Source: Kitasatospora herbaricolor
GTDB taxonomy: Bacteria > Actinomycetota > Actinomycetes > Streptomycetales > Streptomycetaceae
Assembly: GCF_030813695.1 (NCBI RefSeq)
Contig: NZ_JAUSVA010000002.1
Location: forward strand, 4,650,001-4,714,000
Direction: 5' to 3'
Length of the DNA stretch: 64,000 nucleotides
Within the stretch, counting starts at the first letter, position 1; each line of letters starts with the position of its first letter. This document shows positions 1 through 7,912 of the stretch, one piece after another. The notes under the pieces were generated by a model. That model did not search any database. It was not told where the DNA came from and was given only the letters and a program-made list of their open reading frames with translations. The position numbers were made by a program, and so were the translations under genes.

Positions 1-38
1 TCCTGATCGCCGTGCGCCGCCTCCGCAACCAGGGCTGA
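1..38 (+). CDS. 3' end of an unidentified gene
   Basis: The first 38 bases hold an open frame ending LIAVRRLRNQG and TGA at 36-38. It is followed at once by a strong hairpin, as expected for the end of a gene convergent with bkdC. Only about 11 codons are visible, so no product can be assigned. Confidence 0.45.
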   Translation, partial: LIAVRRLRNQG

Positions 39-56
39 GGCGGCGCCGGCAAGCGG

Positions 57-94
57 CAGGGCCGTACCCCCACGGCGGTGGGGGTACGGCCCTG
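57..94. terminator. bidirectional terminator hairpin
   Basis: A perfect 17-bp stem (57-73 with 78-94) closes a 4-nt loop. It lies between two convergent genes, the one ending at 38 and bkdC. There is no long T tract, which is usual for actinobacterial terminators. Confidence 0.8.
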
Positions 95-122
95 TCGTGC
101 TGTGCGGGGAACCGGCCCCGGG

Positions 123-174
123 TGATCAGCCCGAGGTGATCGACCCGAGGCGATCAGCCCCAGGTGATCAGGCG
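123..174. repeat. degenerate 14-bp tandem repeat at the bkdC stop
   Basis: Four diverged units of about 14 bp, of the type TGATCAGCCCGAGG, start at 123, 137, 151 and 165. They run across the bkdC stop codon (154-156) and include its last codons. No function is evident; it looks like a small slippage expansion. Confidence 0.5.
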
Positions 175-1572
175 CTTCGGGCGCTCCAGCAGCGCGGCCA
201 CGTCGGCCAGCACCTTGGAGCCCAGCTCCCCGTCCACCAGGCGGTGGTCGAAGGAGAGCGCCAGCGTGGTCACCTGGCGCGGCACCACCTTGCCCTTGTG
301 CACCCACGGCATGTCCCGGACCGCGCCGAAGGCCAGGATGGCGGCCTCGCCGGGGTTGAGGATCGGGGTGCCGGTGTCGACGCCGAAGACGCCGACGTTG
401 GTGATGGTGACGGTGCCGCCCTGCATGTCGGCGGGCGAGGTCCGGCCCTGACGGGCGGTGTCCACCAGTTCGCCGAGCGCCGTGGCGAGGCCGGAGAGCG
501 TCCGGGCGCCGGCGTCCTTGATGTTGGGCACGATCAGGCCGCGCGGGGTGGCCGCGGCGATGCCGAGGTTCACCTGCCCCTTGATGACGATCTCCTGCGC
601 CGCCTCGTCCCACTGCGCGTTGATCTCGGGGTGCCGCTTGATCGCGGTCAGCAGGGCCTTGGCGACCAGCAGCAGCGGGCTGACCCGGACATCCCGGCCC
701 AGCTCGCCGGTCTCCTTCAGCCGGCGGACGAACTTCATCGTGCGGGTGACGTCGACCTGGACGAACTCGGTGACGTGCGGGGCGGTGAAGGCCGAGGCCA
801 CCATCGCCTGCGCGGTCGCCTTGCGGACGCCCTTGACCGGGATCCGCACGTCGCCGCCGGTCACGGCCGCCGCCCGGTCGTCCTGGACCACCTCGACGAC
901 GGGCGCGGCCACCGGTGCCTGCGGGGCCGGGGCCACCACCGGCGCCGGCGCGAGGGCCGCGTGCACGTCCTCGCGGGTGATCACACCGTCCGGGCCGGTC
1001 GGGACGACCGTCCGCAGGTCGACGCCGAGGTCCTTGGCGAGCTTGCGCACCGGCGGCTTGGCCAGCGGCCGGTCGCCGACGGCCTGCTCGGGCAGCGCGA
1101 CGGGCGCCACCGGGGCGGGCGCGACGGCGGCCGGGGCCGCCGCCGTGCCGTTGGAGACGGCGACGGTGGTCTTGCGGGCCCGGCGCTGGGCGCCGCCGGT
1201 GCGCGGGCCGTAGCCGACCAGCACCTCTCGGCGCTCCGGCTCGGCGGGCTCGGCGGGCTCGCTCCGCACGACCGGCGCGGACGCCGGGGCGGCAGCGGCG
1301 GGGGCGGGTGCCCCGCCGGCCACCGCGACCGTGATGATCGCCGTGCCGACGTCGACCGTCGCGCCCGCGGGGAAGAACAGTTGCTCGACCGTCCCGGTGA
1401 AGGGGATCGGCAGCTCGACCGCGGCCTTGGCGGTCTCCACCTCACAGACGATCTGGCCGTCGGTGACGGGATCGCCGGGCTTGACGTACCAGGTCAGGAT
1501 CTCGGCCTCGGTGAGGCCCTCCCCGACGTCCGGCATCCTGAACTCGCGGAGCGAGCGAACTTCGGTGGTCAT
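154..1572 (-). CDS. bkdC: branched-chain 2-oxoacid dehydrogenase E2 (dihydrolipoyl acyltransferase)
   Basis: E2 core of the branched-chain alpha-keto acid dehydrogenase complex; it moves the acyl group from lipoamide to CoA, giving branched acyl-CoA for catabolism and for fatty acid primers. The 472-aa protein has an N-terminal lipoyl domain with the modified lysine in EVETAKAAVE (K49), an Ala/Pro-rich linker, a peripheral E1/E3-binding domain (PVRKLAKDLGVDL), a second linker, and a C-terminal catalytic domain with the active-site motif SFDHRLVDG (His about 443). Two ATGs are adjacent; the second (1572) is chosen because AAGGAG lies 5 nt before it. It follows the E1-beta gene by 14 nt. Family is certain. 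The branched-chain substrate is inferred from the separate E1 alpha/beta genes and from streptomycete bkd operons. Confidence 0.92.
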   Translation of the reverse strand: MTTEVRSLREFRMPDVGEGLTEAEILTWYVKPGDPVTDGQIVCEVETAKAAVELPIPFTGTVEQLFFPAGATVDVGTAIITVAVAGGAPAPAAAAPASAPVVRSEPAEPAEPERREVLVGYGPRTGGAQRRARKTTVAVSNGTAAAPAAVAPAPVAPVALPEQAVGDRPLAKPPVRKLAKDLGVDLRTVVPTGPDGVITREDVHAALAPAPVVAPAPQAPVAAPVVEVVQDDRAAAVTGGDVRIPVKGVRKATAQAMVASAFTAPHVTEFVQVDVTRTMKFVRRLKETGELGRDVRVSPLLLVAKALLTAIKRHPEINAQWDEAAQEIVIKGQVNLGIAAATPRGLIVPNIKDAGARTLSGLATALGELVDTARQGRTSPADMQGGTVTITNVGVFGVDTGTPILNPGEAAILAFGAVRDMPWVHKGKVVPRQVTTLALSFDHRLVDGELGSKVLADVAALLERPKRLITWG

Positions 1573-1586
1573 CATCGCTCCTTGGC

Positions 1587-2561
1587 TCAGTACGCGAACG
1601 AGCGGTCGACGGCGTCGAGCACACGGTCCAGATCGGGCAGGAAGGCCTCTTCCACCCGGGAGGGCGGGTACGGCGCGTGGAAGCCGCCGACCCGCAGGAC
1701 CGGCGCCTCCAGGTGGTAGAAGCAGCGCTCGGTGAGGCGGGCGGCCAGCTCGGCGCCCATGCCGAGGAAGACCGGTGCCTCGTGCACCACGATGGCGCGG
1801 CCGGTGCGCTTGACCGAGGCCTCCAGGGCCGCGAAGTCCACCGGGGACAGCGAGCGCAGGTCGACGACCTCCAGGCTGCGGCCGTCCTCCTGGGCCGCCG
1901 CGGCGGCGTCCAGGCAGACCTTGACCATCGGGCCGTACGCGATCAGCGTGGCGTCCGTGCCGCCGCGGGCGATCCGGGCGTCGTGCAGCGGCAGGTCGGC
2001 GGCGTCGCCGACCTCGCCCTTGTCCCAGTAGCGGCGCTTGGGCTCCAGGAAGATCACCGGGTCGTCCGAGGCGATCGCCTGGCGCAGCATCCAGTGCGCG
2101 TCGTGCGCGTTGGAGGGGCTGACCACCCGCAGGCCCGCGGTGTGCGCGAAGTAGGCCTCGTGCGACTCGCTGTGGTGCTCGACCGCGCCGATGCCGCCCG
2201 CGTAGGGGATGCGGACGGTGACGGGGAGCTTGACGTGCCCCAGCGCGCGGGCGTGCATCTTGGCGAGCTGGGAGACGATCTGGTCGAAGGCCGGGTAGAC
2301 GAAGCCGTCGAACTGGATCTCCACCACCGGGCGGTAGCCGCGCAGCGCGAGGCCGATCGCGGTGCCGACGATGCCGGACTCGGCGAGCGGGGTGTCGATG
2401 ACCCGGCTCTCGCCGAAGTCCTTCTGCAGTCCGTCGGTGATCCGGAAGACGCCGCCGAGCTTGCCGATGTCCTCGCCCATCAGCAGCGTCTTGGGGTCGC
2501 TCTCCAGCGACTTGCGCAGGGCCTCGTTGAGCGCCTTGGCGATGCTGAGCTGACCGGCCAT
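1587..2561 (-). CDS. bkdB: branched-chain 2-oxoacid dehydrogenase E1 beta subunit
   Basis: Beta subunit of the thiamine-diphosphate-dependent E1 decarboxylase (324 aa). Typical transketolase-like E1-beta features are visible: MGEDIGKLGGVFRITDGL near the N-terminus, DTPLAESGIVGTAIGLALRG, and the substrate-channel segment YAGGIGAVEHHSESHEAYFAHTAGL in pieces. The ATG at 2561 overlaps the TGA of the E1-alpha gene (TGATG), which implies translational coupling and fixes the start even though the same frame stays open further upstream. It partners with the upstream alpha subunit and the downstream E2. Confidence 0.93.
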   Translation of the reverse strand: MAGQLSIAKALNEALRKSLESDPKTLLMGEDIGKLGGVFRITDGLQKDFGESRVIDTPLAESGIVGTAIGLALRGYRPVVEIQFDGFVYPAFDQIVSQLAKMHARALGHVKLPVTVRIPYAGGIGAVEHHSESHEAYFAHTAGLRVVSPSNAHDAHWMLRQAIASDDPVIFLEPKRRYWDKGEVGDAADLPLHDARIARGGTDATLIAYGPMVKVCLDAAAAAQEDGRSLEVVDLRSLSPVDFAALEASVKRTGRAIVVHEAPVFLGMGAELAARLTERCFYHLEAPVLRVGGFHAPYPPSRVEEAFLPDLDRVLDAVDRSFAY

Positions 2562-3712
2562 CAGAGGTTCTCCCCGCCCTCGAAGGAGGCCGCGTACGCG
2601 ATGTACTCGGCCCGTTCCTCGTCGACCAGCGTGTGCGGCTCCGCGTAGACGTGGTCGAAGATCAGGGTCGGGTCCGGGTCGGGCATGGAGCGCACGCCCT
2701 CGCGGACGCGCAGGCCCAGCTCCTCGCTCTTGGCCTCGACCGAGGCGAAGAACGCCTCGTCGGCCAGGCCCTCGCGGTCCAGGTGCGCCTTCAGGCGGGA
2801 GATCGGGTCCTTGGCGCGCCAGGCCTCGGTCTCCTCGGCGAGCCGGTAGCGGGTCGGGTCGTCCGAGGTGGTGTGGGCGCCCATCCGGTAGGTGAAGGCC
2901 TCGACCAGCACCGGGCCGTTGCCGCTGCGGGCGTGGTCCAGCGCCCAGCGGGTGACCGCGAGGCAGGCCAGCACGTCGTTGCCGTCGACGCGGACGCCGG
3001 GGAAGCCGAAGCCGGAGGCGCGGCGGTACAGCGGGATCTTCGTCTGGTTGGTGGTCGGCTCGGAGATCGCCCACTGGTTGTTCTGGCAGAAGAAGACGAC
3101 CGGCGCGTTGTAGACCGAGGCGAAGGTGAAGGCCTCGCTGACGTCGCCCTGGCTGGAGGCACCGTCACCGAAGTAGGCGATCACGGCGTCGTCGGTGCCG
3201 TCCTTGGTGATGCCCATCGCGTACCCGGTGGCGTGCAGGGCCTGCGCGCCGATCACGATGGTGTAGAGGTGGAAGTTCTTCTCGTTCGGGTCCCAGCCGC
3301 CGTGGTTCACGCCGCGGAACATGCCGAGCAGGTTGAGCGGGTCCACGTCCCGGCACCAGGCGACGCCGTGCTCGCGGTAGGTGGGGAAGGCGTAGTCGCC
3401 GGGGCGCATGGCGCGGCCCGACCCGACCTGGGCGGCCTCCTGGCCGAGCAGCGAGGCCCACAGCCCGAGCTCGCCCTGCCGCTGCAGCGAGGTGGCCTCG
3501 GCGTCGAAGCGCCGGACGAGGACCAGGTCGCGGTAGAGGTCGCGGAGCTCCTCCGGGGTGGTGGTGAGCGGATAGTCCGGGTGCTCGACCCGCTCCCCCT
3601 CGGGGGTGAGCAGCTGGATCAGCTCCGGCTGGGCTCCCGAACCCGCGGGGAGGTTGTCAGGTACGGCCGGGGCGGCCTTCTTGCGCGCCCTTGCCGTGCT
3701 TTTGACGGTCAC
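2561..3712 (-). CDS. bkdA: branched-chain 2-oxoacid dehydrogenase E1 alpha subunit
   Basis: Alpha subunit of E1 (383 aa); it binds ThDP/Mg and decarboxylates branched 2-oxoacids. The ThDP-binding motif runs from GDGASSQGDVSEAF to FFCQNNQWAIS (about residues 180-215), and the loop YRMGAHTTSDDPTRY matches the phosphorylation-loop region of the family. Two GTGs compete for the start. GTG 3712 is preferred because GAGGAG (3718-3723) sits 5 nt upstream, whereas the GTG at 3718 would overlap that Shine-Dalgarno. First gene of the bkdABC operon, with a 458-nt regulatory gap upstream. Confidence 0.93.
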   Translation of the reverse strand: MTVKSTARARKKAAPAVPDNLPAGSGAQPELIQLLTPEGERVEHPDYPLTTTPEELRDLYRDLVLVRRFDAEATSLQRQGELGLWASLLGQEAAQVGSGRAMRPGDYAFPTYREHGVAWCRDVDPLNLLGMFRGVNHGGWDPNEKNFHLYTIVIGAQALHATGYAMGITKDGTDDAVIAYFGDGASSQGDVSEAFTFASVYNAPVVFFCQNNQWAISEPTTNQTKIPLYRRASGFGFPGVRVDGNDVLACLAVTRWALDHARSGNGPVLVEAFTYRMGAHTTSDDPTRYRLAEETEAWRAKDPISRLKAHLDREGLADEAFFASVEAKSEELGLRVREGVRSMPDPDPTLIFDHVYAEPHTLVDEERAEYIAYAASFEGGENL

Positions 3713-4170
3713 GTTCACTCCTCGGTCTGTCCGGCCGCCCGGGGTCGCCGGTGACCGGTCCGGTCACCGCCTCGCGAGGCGCGCTTGGGTGTGCGCACCG
3801 GCTGCGGGGCAGGTGGTGATCCTCTTCCGACGGCGTACCTCACGAGAACGTTACCCAGCGACCGCCCTTGGCGCGCTTGCGCTAGGACGTCCTAGTTGTT
3901 CACGTCCGGGAGCCGCAGGTGTGGCGCAGCTCTCACGGTGGTGCCGTGCAGGACACCTGCGCACGCTATCCGGGCAGCGGGCTCCGCGTAAGGGGGTAAA
4001 GGGGATCGGTTTTTTCCGCCCCGCCGCCGGGTGACGGGCCGCGCACCGGTGGTGCGCGGGCGCGCCGCCGGCTCGGGGCGGGCGCCGTACGGGCGGTGCG
4101 CGGGCGGAGCGGTGGTACGCGTCGTGGCGGGCGACGGGTCTCCGGGCATCCGGTATGGGATTCTTTGGGC
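3713..4170. promoter_or_regulatory. divergent intergenic region bkdA / response regulator
   Basis: This 458-nt gap separates bkdA (minus) from the response-regulator gene (plus). Its clearest element is a perfect 14-bp palindrome, CTAGGACGTCCTAG, at 3882-3895, about 170 nt upstream of bkdA. No confident -35/-10 pair was found for either gene. No credible ORF is seen. Confidence 0.6.
3882..3895. promoter_or_regulatory. candidate operator, perfect 14-bp palindrome
   Basis: CTAGGACGTCCTAG is fully self-complementary and stands in the bkd upstream region, the usual place for a dimeric repressor site. The length and symmetry resemble GntR-type operators, but the cognate regulator is not in the window; this is inference. 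Confidence 0.5.
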
Positions 4171-4830
4171 GTGACGACAAACGGACATATCAGAGTATTT
4201 CTGCTCGACGACCACGAGGTGGTCCGGCGGGGCGTCCACGACCTGCTGTCCGTCGAGGGCGACATCGAGGTGGTCGGCGAGGCCGGCACCGCCGCCGAGG
4301 CCCTCGCCCGGATCCCGGCCGTGCACCCGGACGTCGCCGTGCTCGACGTCCGACTGCCGGACGGCAACGGGGTGGAGGTCTGCCGCGAGATCCGCTCCCG
4401 GCTGCCGGACGTCAAGTGCCTGATGCTCACCTCGTTCTCGGACGACGAGGCGCTCTTCGACTCGATCATGGCCGGCGCCTCCGGGTACGTGCTCAAGGCG
4501 ATCCGCGGCACCGACCTGATCACCGCCGTCCGGGACGTCGCGGCCGGCAAGTCGCTGCTCGACCCGGTCGCCACCAGCCGGGTGCTGGAGCGGCTCCGCG
4601 AGGGCGGCGAGAAGCAGGACGAACGGCTCGCCCAGCTCACCAAGCAGGAACGCCGGATCCTCGACCTGATCGGCGAGGGAATGACCAACCGCCAGATCGG
4701 CAACGAACTGCACCTGGCCGAGAAGACGGTGAAGAACTACGTCTCCAGCCTGCTGGCCAAGATGGGCATGGAGCGGCGCACCCAGGCCGCCGCCTTCGTG
4801 GCCCGCCACCAGGCCGACCAGAACCACTGA
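4171..4830 (+). CDS. orphan NarL/DevR-like response regulator
   Basis: Two-component response regulator of 219 aa. A receiver domain (residues 8-120) carries the acidic pair D13/D14, phosphoacceptor D59 (VAVLDVRLPDG), the conserved Thr in MLTSF and the Lys in GYVLKA. A LuxR/NarL helix-turn-helix (about 150-210) includes GMTNRQIGNEL and EKTVKNYVSSLL, closest in style to DevR/DosR. No histidine kinase is adjacent, so it is an orphan. The GTG at 4171 is chosen because the protein then starts right before the receiver fold; GATTCT lies 6 nt upstream and could be a leaderless -10 box, and there is no Shine-Dalgarno. Longer in-frame starts (e.g. 4096) cannot be excluded. Confidence 0.87.
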   Translation: MTTNGHIRVFLLDDHEVVRRGVHDLLSVEGDIEVVGEAGTAAEALARIPAVHPDVAVLDVRLPDGNGVEVCREIRSRLPDVKCLMLTSFSDDEALFDSIMAGASGYVLKAIRGTDLITAVRDVAAGKSLLDPVATSRVLERLREGGEKQDERLAQLTKQERRILDLIGEGMTNRQIGNELHLAEKTVKNYVSSLLAKMGMERRTQAAAFVARHQADQNH

Positions 4831-4868
4831 GGCCGGCCCCACGGGGCTCGCTTCAGAACACTGACGGT

Positions 4869-4901
4869 TTGTCAAGGACCCCCGGCGGGGGGCCCTACGC
4901 T
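4869..4901 (+). promoter_or_regulatory. candidate leaderless promoter of the phosphotransferase gene
   Basis: TACGCT (4896-4901) ends 6 nt before the GTG at 4908, the typical spacing for leaderless actinobacterial mRNAs. A -35-like TTGTCA lies at 4869-4874 with a rather long 21-nt spacer. Confidence 0.5.
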
Positions 4902-4907
4902 CTGGCC

Positions 4908-6050
4908 GTGACTCCACAATCACTCTCGGCCACGGCCGCCGCCCTCCGGCCCTCCGCCCCCCGGCAACCCCTCGCGGGGGCGCTGGCCTGCGCCCCGGCC
5001 CGGCCGGACCTCCAGGCCCCGCCGATAGGGACGCTCAGCCCGCCCGTCCCGCCGTCCGCGCTGGCCAGCGTCCTGCGGTCCTACCGGGTGGGCCCGCTGC
5101 TGGAGGCCGTGCCCGTCGCGGAGGGACTGCTCAACCGCGGCTACCGCGTCACCACCGGGAACGGTTCCTACTTCCTCAAGTGCTACGTGGACGCCGCCAC
5201 CGCGAGCCGGCCGGTGATCGCCGGTCAGCACCGCGCCACCGCCGGCCTGCACCGGCGCGGACTGCCGGTGGCCCCGCCGCTGGCCGCCGCCGGCGGCCGG
5301 ACGGTGACCGCCCACGGCGGCCGGCTCTTCGCGCTCTTCCCCTGGATCGAGGGCCGGCACCGGCACGGCACCGATCTGGACCTCCCGCAGTGCGAGGCGC
5401 TAGGTGCGCTGCTCGCCCGGCTGCACGGCGCACTCGACGAAGTCTGCGCCGCCCGGCCGCAGCCCGCCGGGTACCGCAGCGCCGATCCGCGCGACAGCGC
5501 CCGGCTGGCCGCCGCCCTGCGCCTGCGGGCCCGCGAGCGGCAGCCGTACGGGGCCTTCGACGCCCTGGCCGAGCAGCGGCTCACCGAGCGGATCGAGCTG
5601 CTGGCCGAGCTCGCCCACCGCAGGCCCGCGCTGGACGCGGCCCCGCCCACCGGCTGGACGCACGGCGACTTCCACGGCCTCAACCTGCTGCACCGGCGCG
5701 GCAAGGTGGCGACCGTCCTCGACTGGGACAAGCTCGGGCCGCAACCGCGTGCCGAGGAGGCCGTGCGCGCCGCGACCCTGCTCTTCAACCACCCGCTGAC
5801 CGGGATGCTCGACCTGGTCCGGGTCCGCCGCTACTCGCAGGCGTACCGGGCCGCCGGCGGGGCCCGCCCGGAGGAGATGGCGGCGGCGGCGCACCGGGTC
5901 TGGTGGGAGCGGCTGAACGACTTCTGGATCCTGCAGTGGCACTACCAGCGCGGCGACCACCGGGCCGACCCGCTGTTCCCCGCCTCGGCGGGTCAGTTGG
6001 CCTGGTGGTGCCAGGAGTACGAGCAGGTCCTGGACGCCTTCACCAACTGA
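4908..6050 (+). CDS. APH-fold phosphotransferase family protein
   Basis: A 380-aa aminoglycoside-phosphotransferase/choline-kinase-like protein. After a Pro/Ala-rich N-terminus (1-45) comes the kinase-like fold: ATP-pocket lysine in SYFLKCYVD, linker LFALFPWIEG, the Brenner motif HGDFHGLNLL (about residue 251) and the metal-binding VLDWDKLG. Catalytic residues look intact, so it is probably an active small-molecule kinase. The substrate is unknown; such proteins in Streptomyces act on many alcohols and amines, and resistance should not be assumed. The GTG start is supported by the leaderless -10 box. Its 3' end is convergent with the Ser/Thr kinase gene, 13 nt apart. Confidence 0.82.
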   Translation: MTPQSLSATAAALRPSAPRQPLAGALACAPARPDLQAPPIGTLSPPVPPSALASVLRSYRVGPLLEAVPVAEGLLNRGYRVTTGNGSYFLKCYVDAATASRPVIAGQHRATAGLHRRGLPVAPPLAAAGGRTVTAHGGRLFALFPWIEGRHRHGTDLDLPQCEALGALLARLHGALDEVCAARPQPAGYRSADPRDSARLAAALRLRARERQPYGAFDALAEQRLTERIELLAELAHRRPALDAAPPTGWTHGDFHGLNLLHRRGKVATVLDWDKLGPQPRAEEAVRAATLLFNHPLTGMLDLVRVRRYSQAYRAAGGARPEEMAAAAHRVWWERLNDFWILQWHYQRGDHRADPLFPASAGQLAWWCQEYEQVLDAFTN

Positions 6051-6054
6051 CCCG

Positions 6055-6080
6055 GCCCGGCGGCTACCCCGCCGCCGGGC
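6055..6080. terminator. short hairpin between convergent genes
   Basis: A perfect 10-bp GC stem (6055-6064 with 6071-6080, 6-nt loop) starts 5 nt after the phosphotransferase stop and includes the last codons of the kinase gene on the other strand. Confidence 0.5.
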
Positions 6081-7800
6081 TGACCGGGGCGGCGGGCGAC
6101 GAGGCCGGCGGGTGGGCGCTGCCGGTCGACGAGGGCGTCGCCCCGCCCGTCGAGGTCGCGGACCCGGACGAGGTCGGCGAGGCCGTGGCCGTCGGCGACT
6201 TGGTGGCCGTCGCGCTCGGCGACAGCGAGGGCGACGGCGTGCTGTGCCGGGTCGGTGCCGTGGTCTGCACGAAGGTCTGGTTGTCGCTGGGCGCCTGGGT
6301 CTGCTTGGTGGCGGACGGCGAGGGCTGCGCCGACGGCGAGCTCTGCGTCACCTCCGGGGCCGAGGTGGTGGTCACCGCCGGGGCGGTGGGCGTCTTCCCG
6401 TGGTCGTTGTCGCCGGCCTGCACCGCGACGGCGATGCCGATCCCGGCCGCGACCAGCACGGCGACCACACCGGCCACCCACCCCCACGGACCGCGGCGGC
6501 GGTCGTGGTCGTCCCCGTCGCCGTTCCCGCCGTTCGGCCCGCCCGGGCCCTGGTAGGGCCCCGAGGGGGTCTGGTAGGGAGAACCGGTCTGGTAGGGCAG
6601 CGCGGCGGTCGGGTCGCTCTGGCCCATCGACCCGAAGGACTCGGTGATCGCGGTACCGCCGCCGGGCGGCGTGCCCTGGCCGTACCCGCCCGTCCCCGGA
6701 CCGGGGAAGGCACCGCTGTGGCCCTGCCCGGCGGCGGCCAGCCCGGCGGCCGCGGCGGCGGCCGCCGCACCCGGGTAGCCGGCCCCGGCGGCGCCGTGCA
6801 ACTGGCGCAGCGCGTGCTGGACGTGCGCGCGGAACTCGTCGGCGTCCTGGAAGCGGTCGTCCGGGTTCTTCGCCAGCGAGCGCAGCACCAGGGCGTCCAG
6901 CCCGGCCGGCACCCGGTGGTTGGCCTGCGAGGGCGGCACCGGCGCGTCCTGGACGTGCTGGTAGACCACCGAGAGCGGGGTGTCGCCGGTGAACGGCGGC
7001 CGCAGCGTCAGCAGCTCGTAGAGCATGCACCCGGCCGCGTACAGGTCTGAGCGGTGGTCGACCGCCTTGCCGAGCGCCTGCTCGGGCGAGAGGTACTGCG
7101 GGGTGCCCATGACCATGCCGGTCTGGGTCATCGTGCTGGCCGCGCCGGTCAGCGCGCGGGCGATGCCGAAGTCCATCACCTTGACCGCGCCGCCGGTCGT
7201 GATGATCACGTTGGCGGGCTTGATGTCGCGGTGCACGATGCCGTGCCGGTGGCTGTAGGCGAGCGCCTCCAGGACCCCGGCGATGATGATCAGCGCCTGG
7301 TCGACCGGCGGGGCCTCCTCGTCCACCAGCAGCTCGCGGACGGTGCGGCCCTCGACCAGCTCCATCACGATGTACGGCGTGGACTCGCCGCCGCCGTCCG
7401 GTCCGCCGCTCCCGTGCTGCTCCTCGCCGGTGTCGTAGACGGCGACGATCGAGTGGTGGTTGAGGCCCGCGACGGACTGCGCCTCGCGGTTGAACCGCAG
7501 GCGGGCGATGTCGTCCTGGGCCAGCTCGGGACGGAGCAGCTTCACCGCGACCGTCCGGCCGAGCCGGACGTCCTGGGCGGCCAGCACCTCCGCCATGCCG
7601 CCGCGGCCGAGGCGGTGGGTCAGTCGGTAGCGGCCGTCGCCGACGGTGCCGAGCGGCGCCGTGCTGCCGCGGCCCGGGGTGTGCGGGCCCGCGGCGGAGG
7701 CCGGGAGGGCGGCGGTCGGGGCGGTGGCCTCGCGTGCGGCCTCGTCCCGGCCGGCGGCGCCGTCCCCCTCGCCGTCGCCAGGCTGCTGCGTCTGTGCCAT
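6064..7800 (-). CDS. membrane Ser/Thr protein kinase (PknB-like), no PASTA domains
   Basis: Eukaryotic-type kinase of 578 aa. The kinase domain (about 57-330) has the Gly-loop LGRGGMAEV, VAVK lysine (K87), HRDIKPAN, DFGIAR, and the activation loop with TMTQTGMVMGTPQYLSPEQ in pieces. An Ala/Gly/Pro linker leads to one membrane helix (about 440-462), followed by a Thr/Ser/Pro-rich extracellular tail of about 115 aa instead of PASTA repeats. The tail suggests a cell-wall-spanning stalk rather than a muropeptide sensor. A second kinase lies just upstream in the same direction (112-nt gap). AGGAG is only 2 nt before the ATG at 7800, so the start is less certain. Confidence 0.9.
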   Translation of the reverse strand: MAQTQQPGDGEGDGAAGRDEAAREATAPTAALPASAAGPHTPGRGSTAPLGTVGDGRYRLTHRLGRGGMAEVLAAQDVRLGRTVAVKLLRPELAQDDIARLRFNREAQSVAGLNHHSIVAVYDTGEEQHGSGGPDGGGESTPYIVMELVEGRTVRELLVDEEAPPVDQALIIIAGVLEALAYSHRHGIVHRDIKPANVIITTGGAVKVMDFGIARALTGAASTMTQTGMVMGTPQYLSPEQALGKAVDHRSDLYAAGCMLYELLTLRPPFTGDTPLSVVYQHVQDAPVPPSQANHRVPAGLDALVLRSLAKNPDDRFQDADEFRAHVQHALRQLHGAAGAGYPGAAAAAAAAGLAAAGQGHSGAFPGPGTGGYGQGTPPGGGTAITESFGSMGQSDPTAALPYQTGSPYQTPSGPYQGPGGPNGGNGDGDDHDRRRGPWGWVAGVVAVLVAAGIGIAVAVQAGDNDHGKTPTAPAVTTTSAPEVTQSSPSAQPSPSATKQTQAPSDNQTFVQTTAPTRHSTPSPSLSPSATATKSPTATASPTSSGSATSTGGATPSSTGSAHPPASSPAAPVSPAAG

Positions 7801-7912
7801 CGCTCCTCGCCCCGGGCCTTCGCTCGGATCGCGGTCGCCCTGTCGCTACGTAATCCCTAGAACGCTACCGCCTCGGACAGCCTGCCGTGCACGGCCGCCC
7901 GCGGCGGGCCCT

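Noticed and set aside
97..1719. Long open frame opposite bkdC, and similar long antisense frames across the window
   Set aside because: High GC removes stop codons; the opposite strand encodes recognised proteins with full motifs, and the antisense products are Arg/Gly/His-rich without any family signature.
4908..6050. Aminoglycoside resistance gene
   Set aside because: The APH fold is shared by many small-molecule kinases; no substrate-specific feature is visible.
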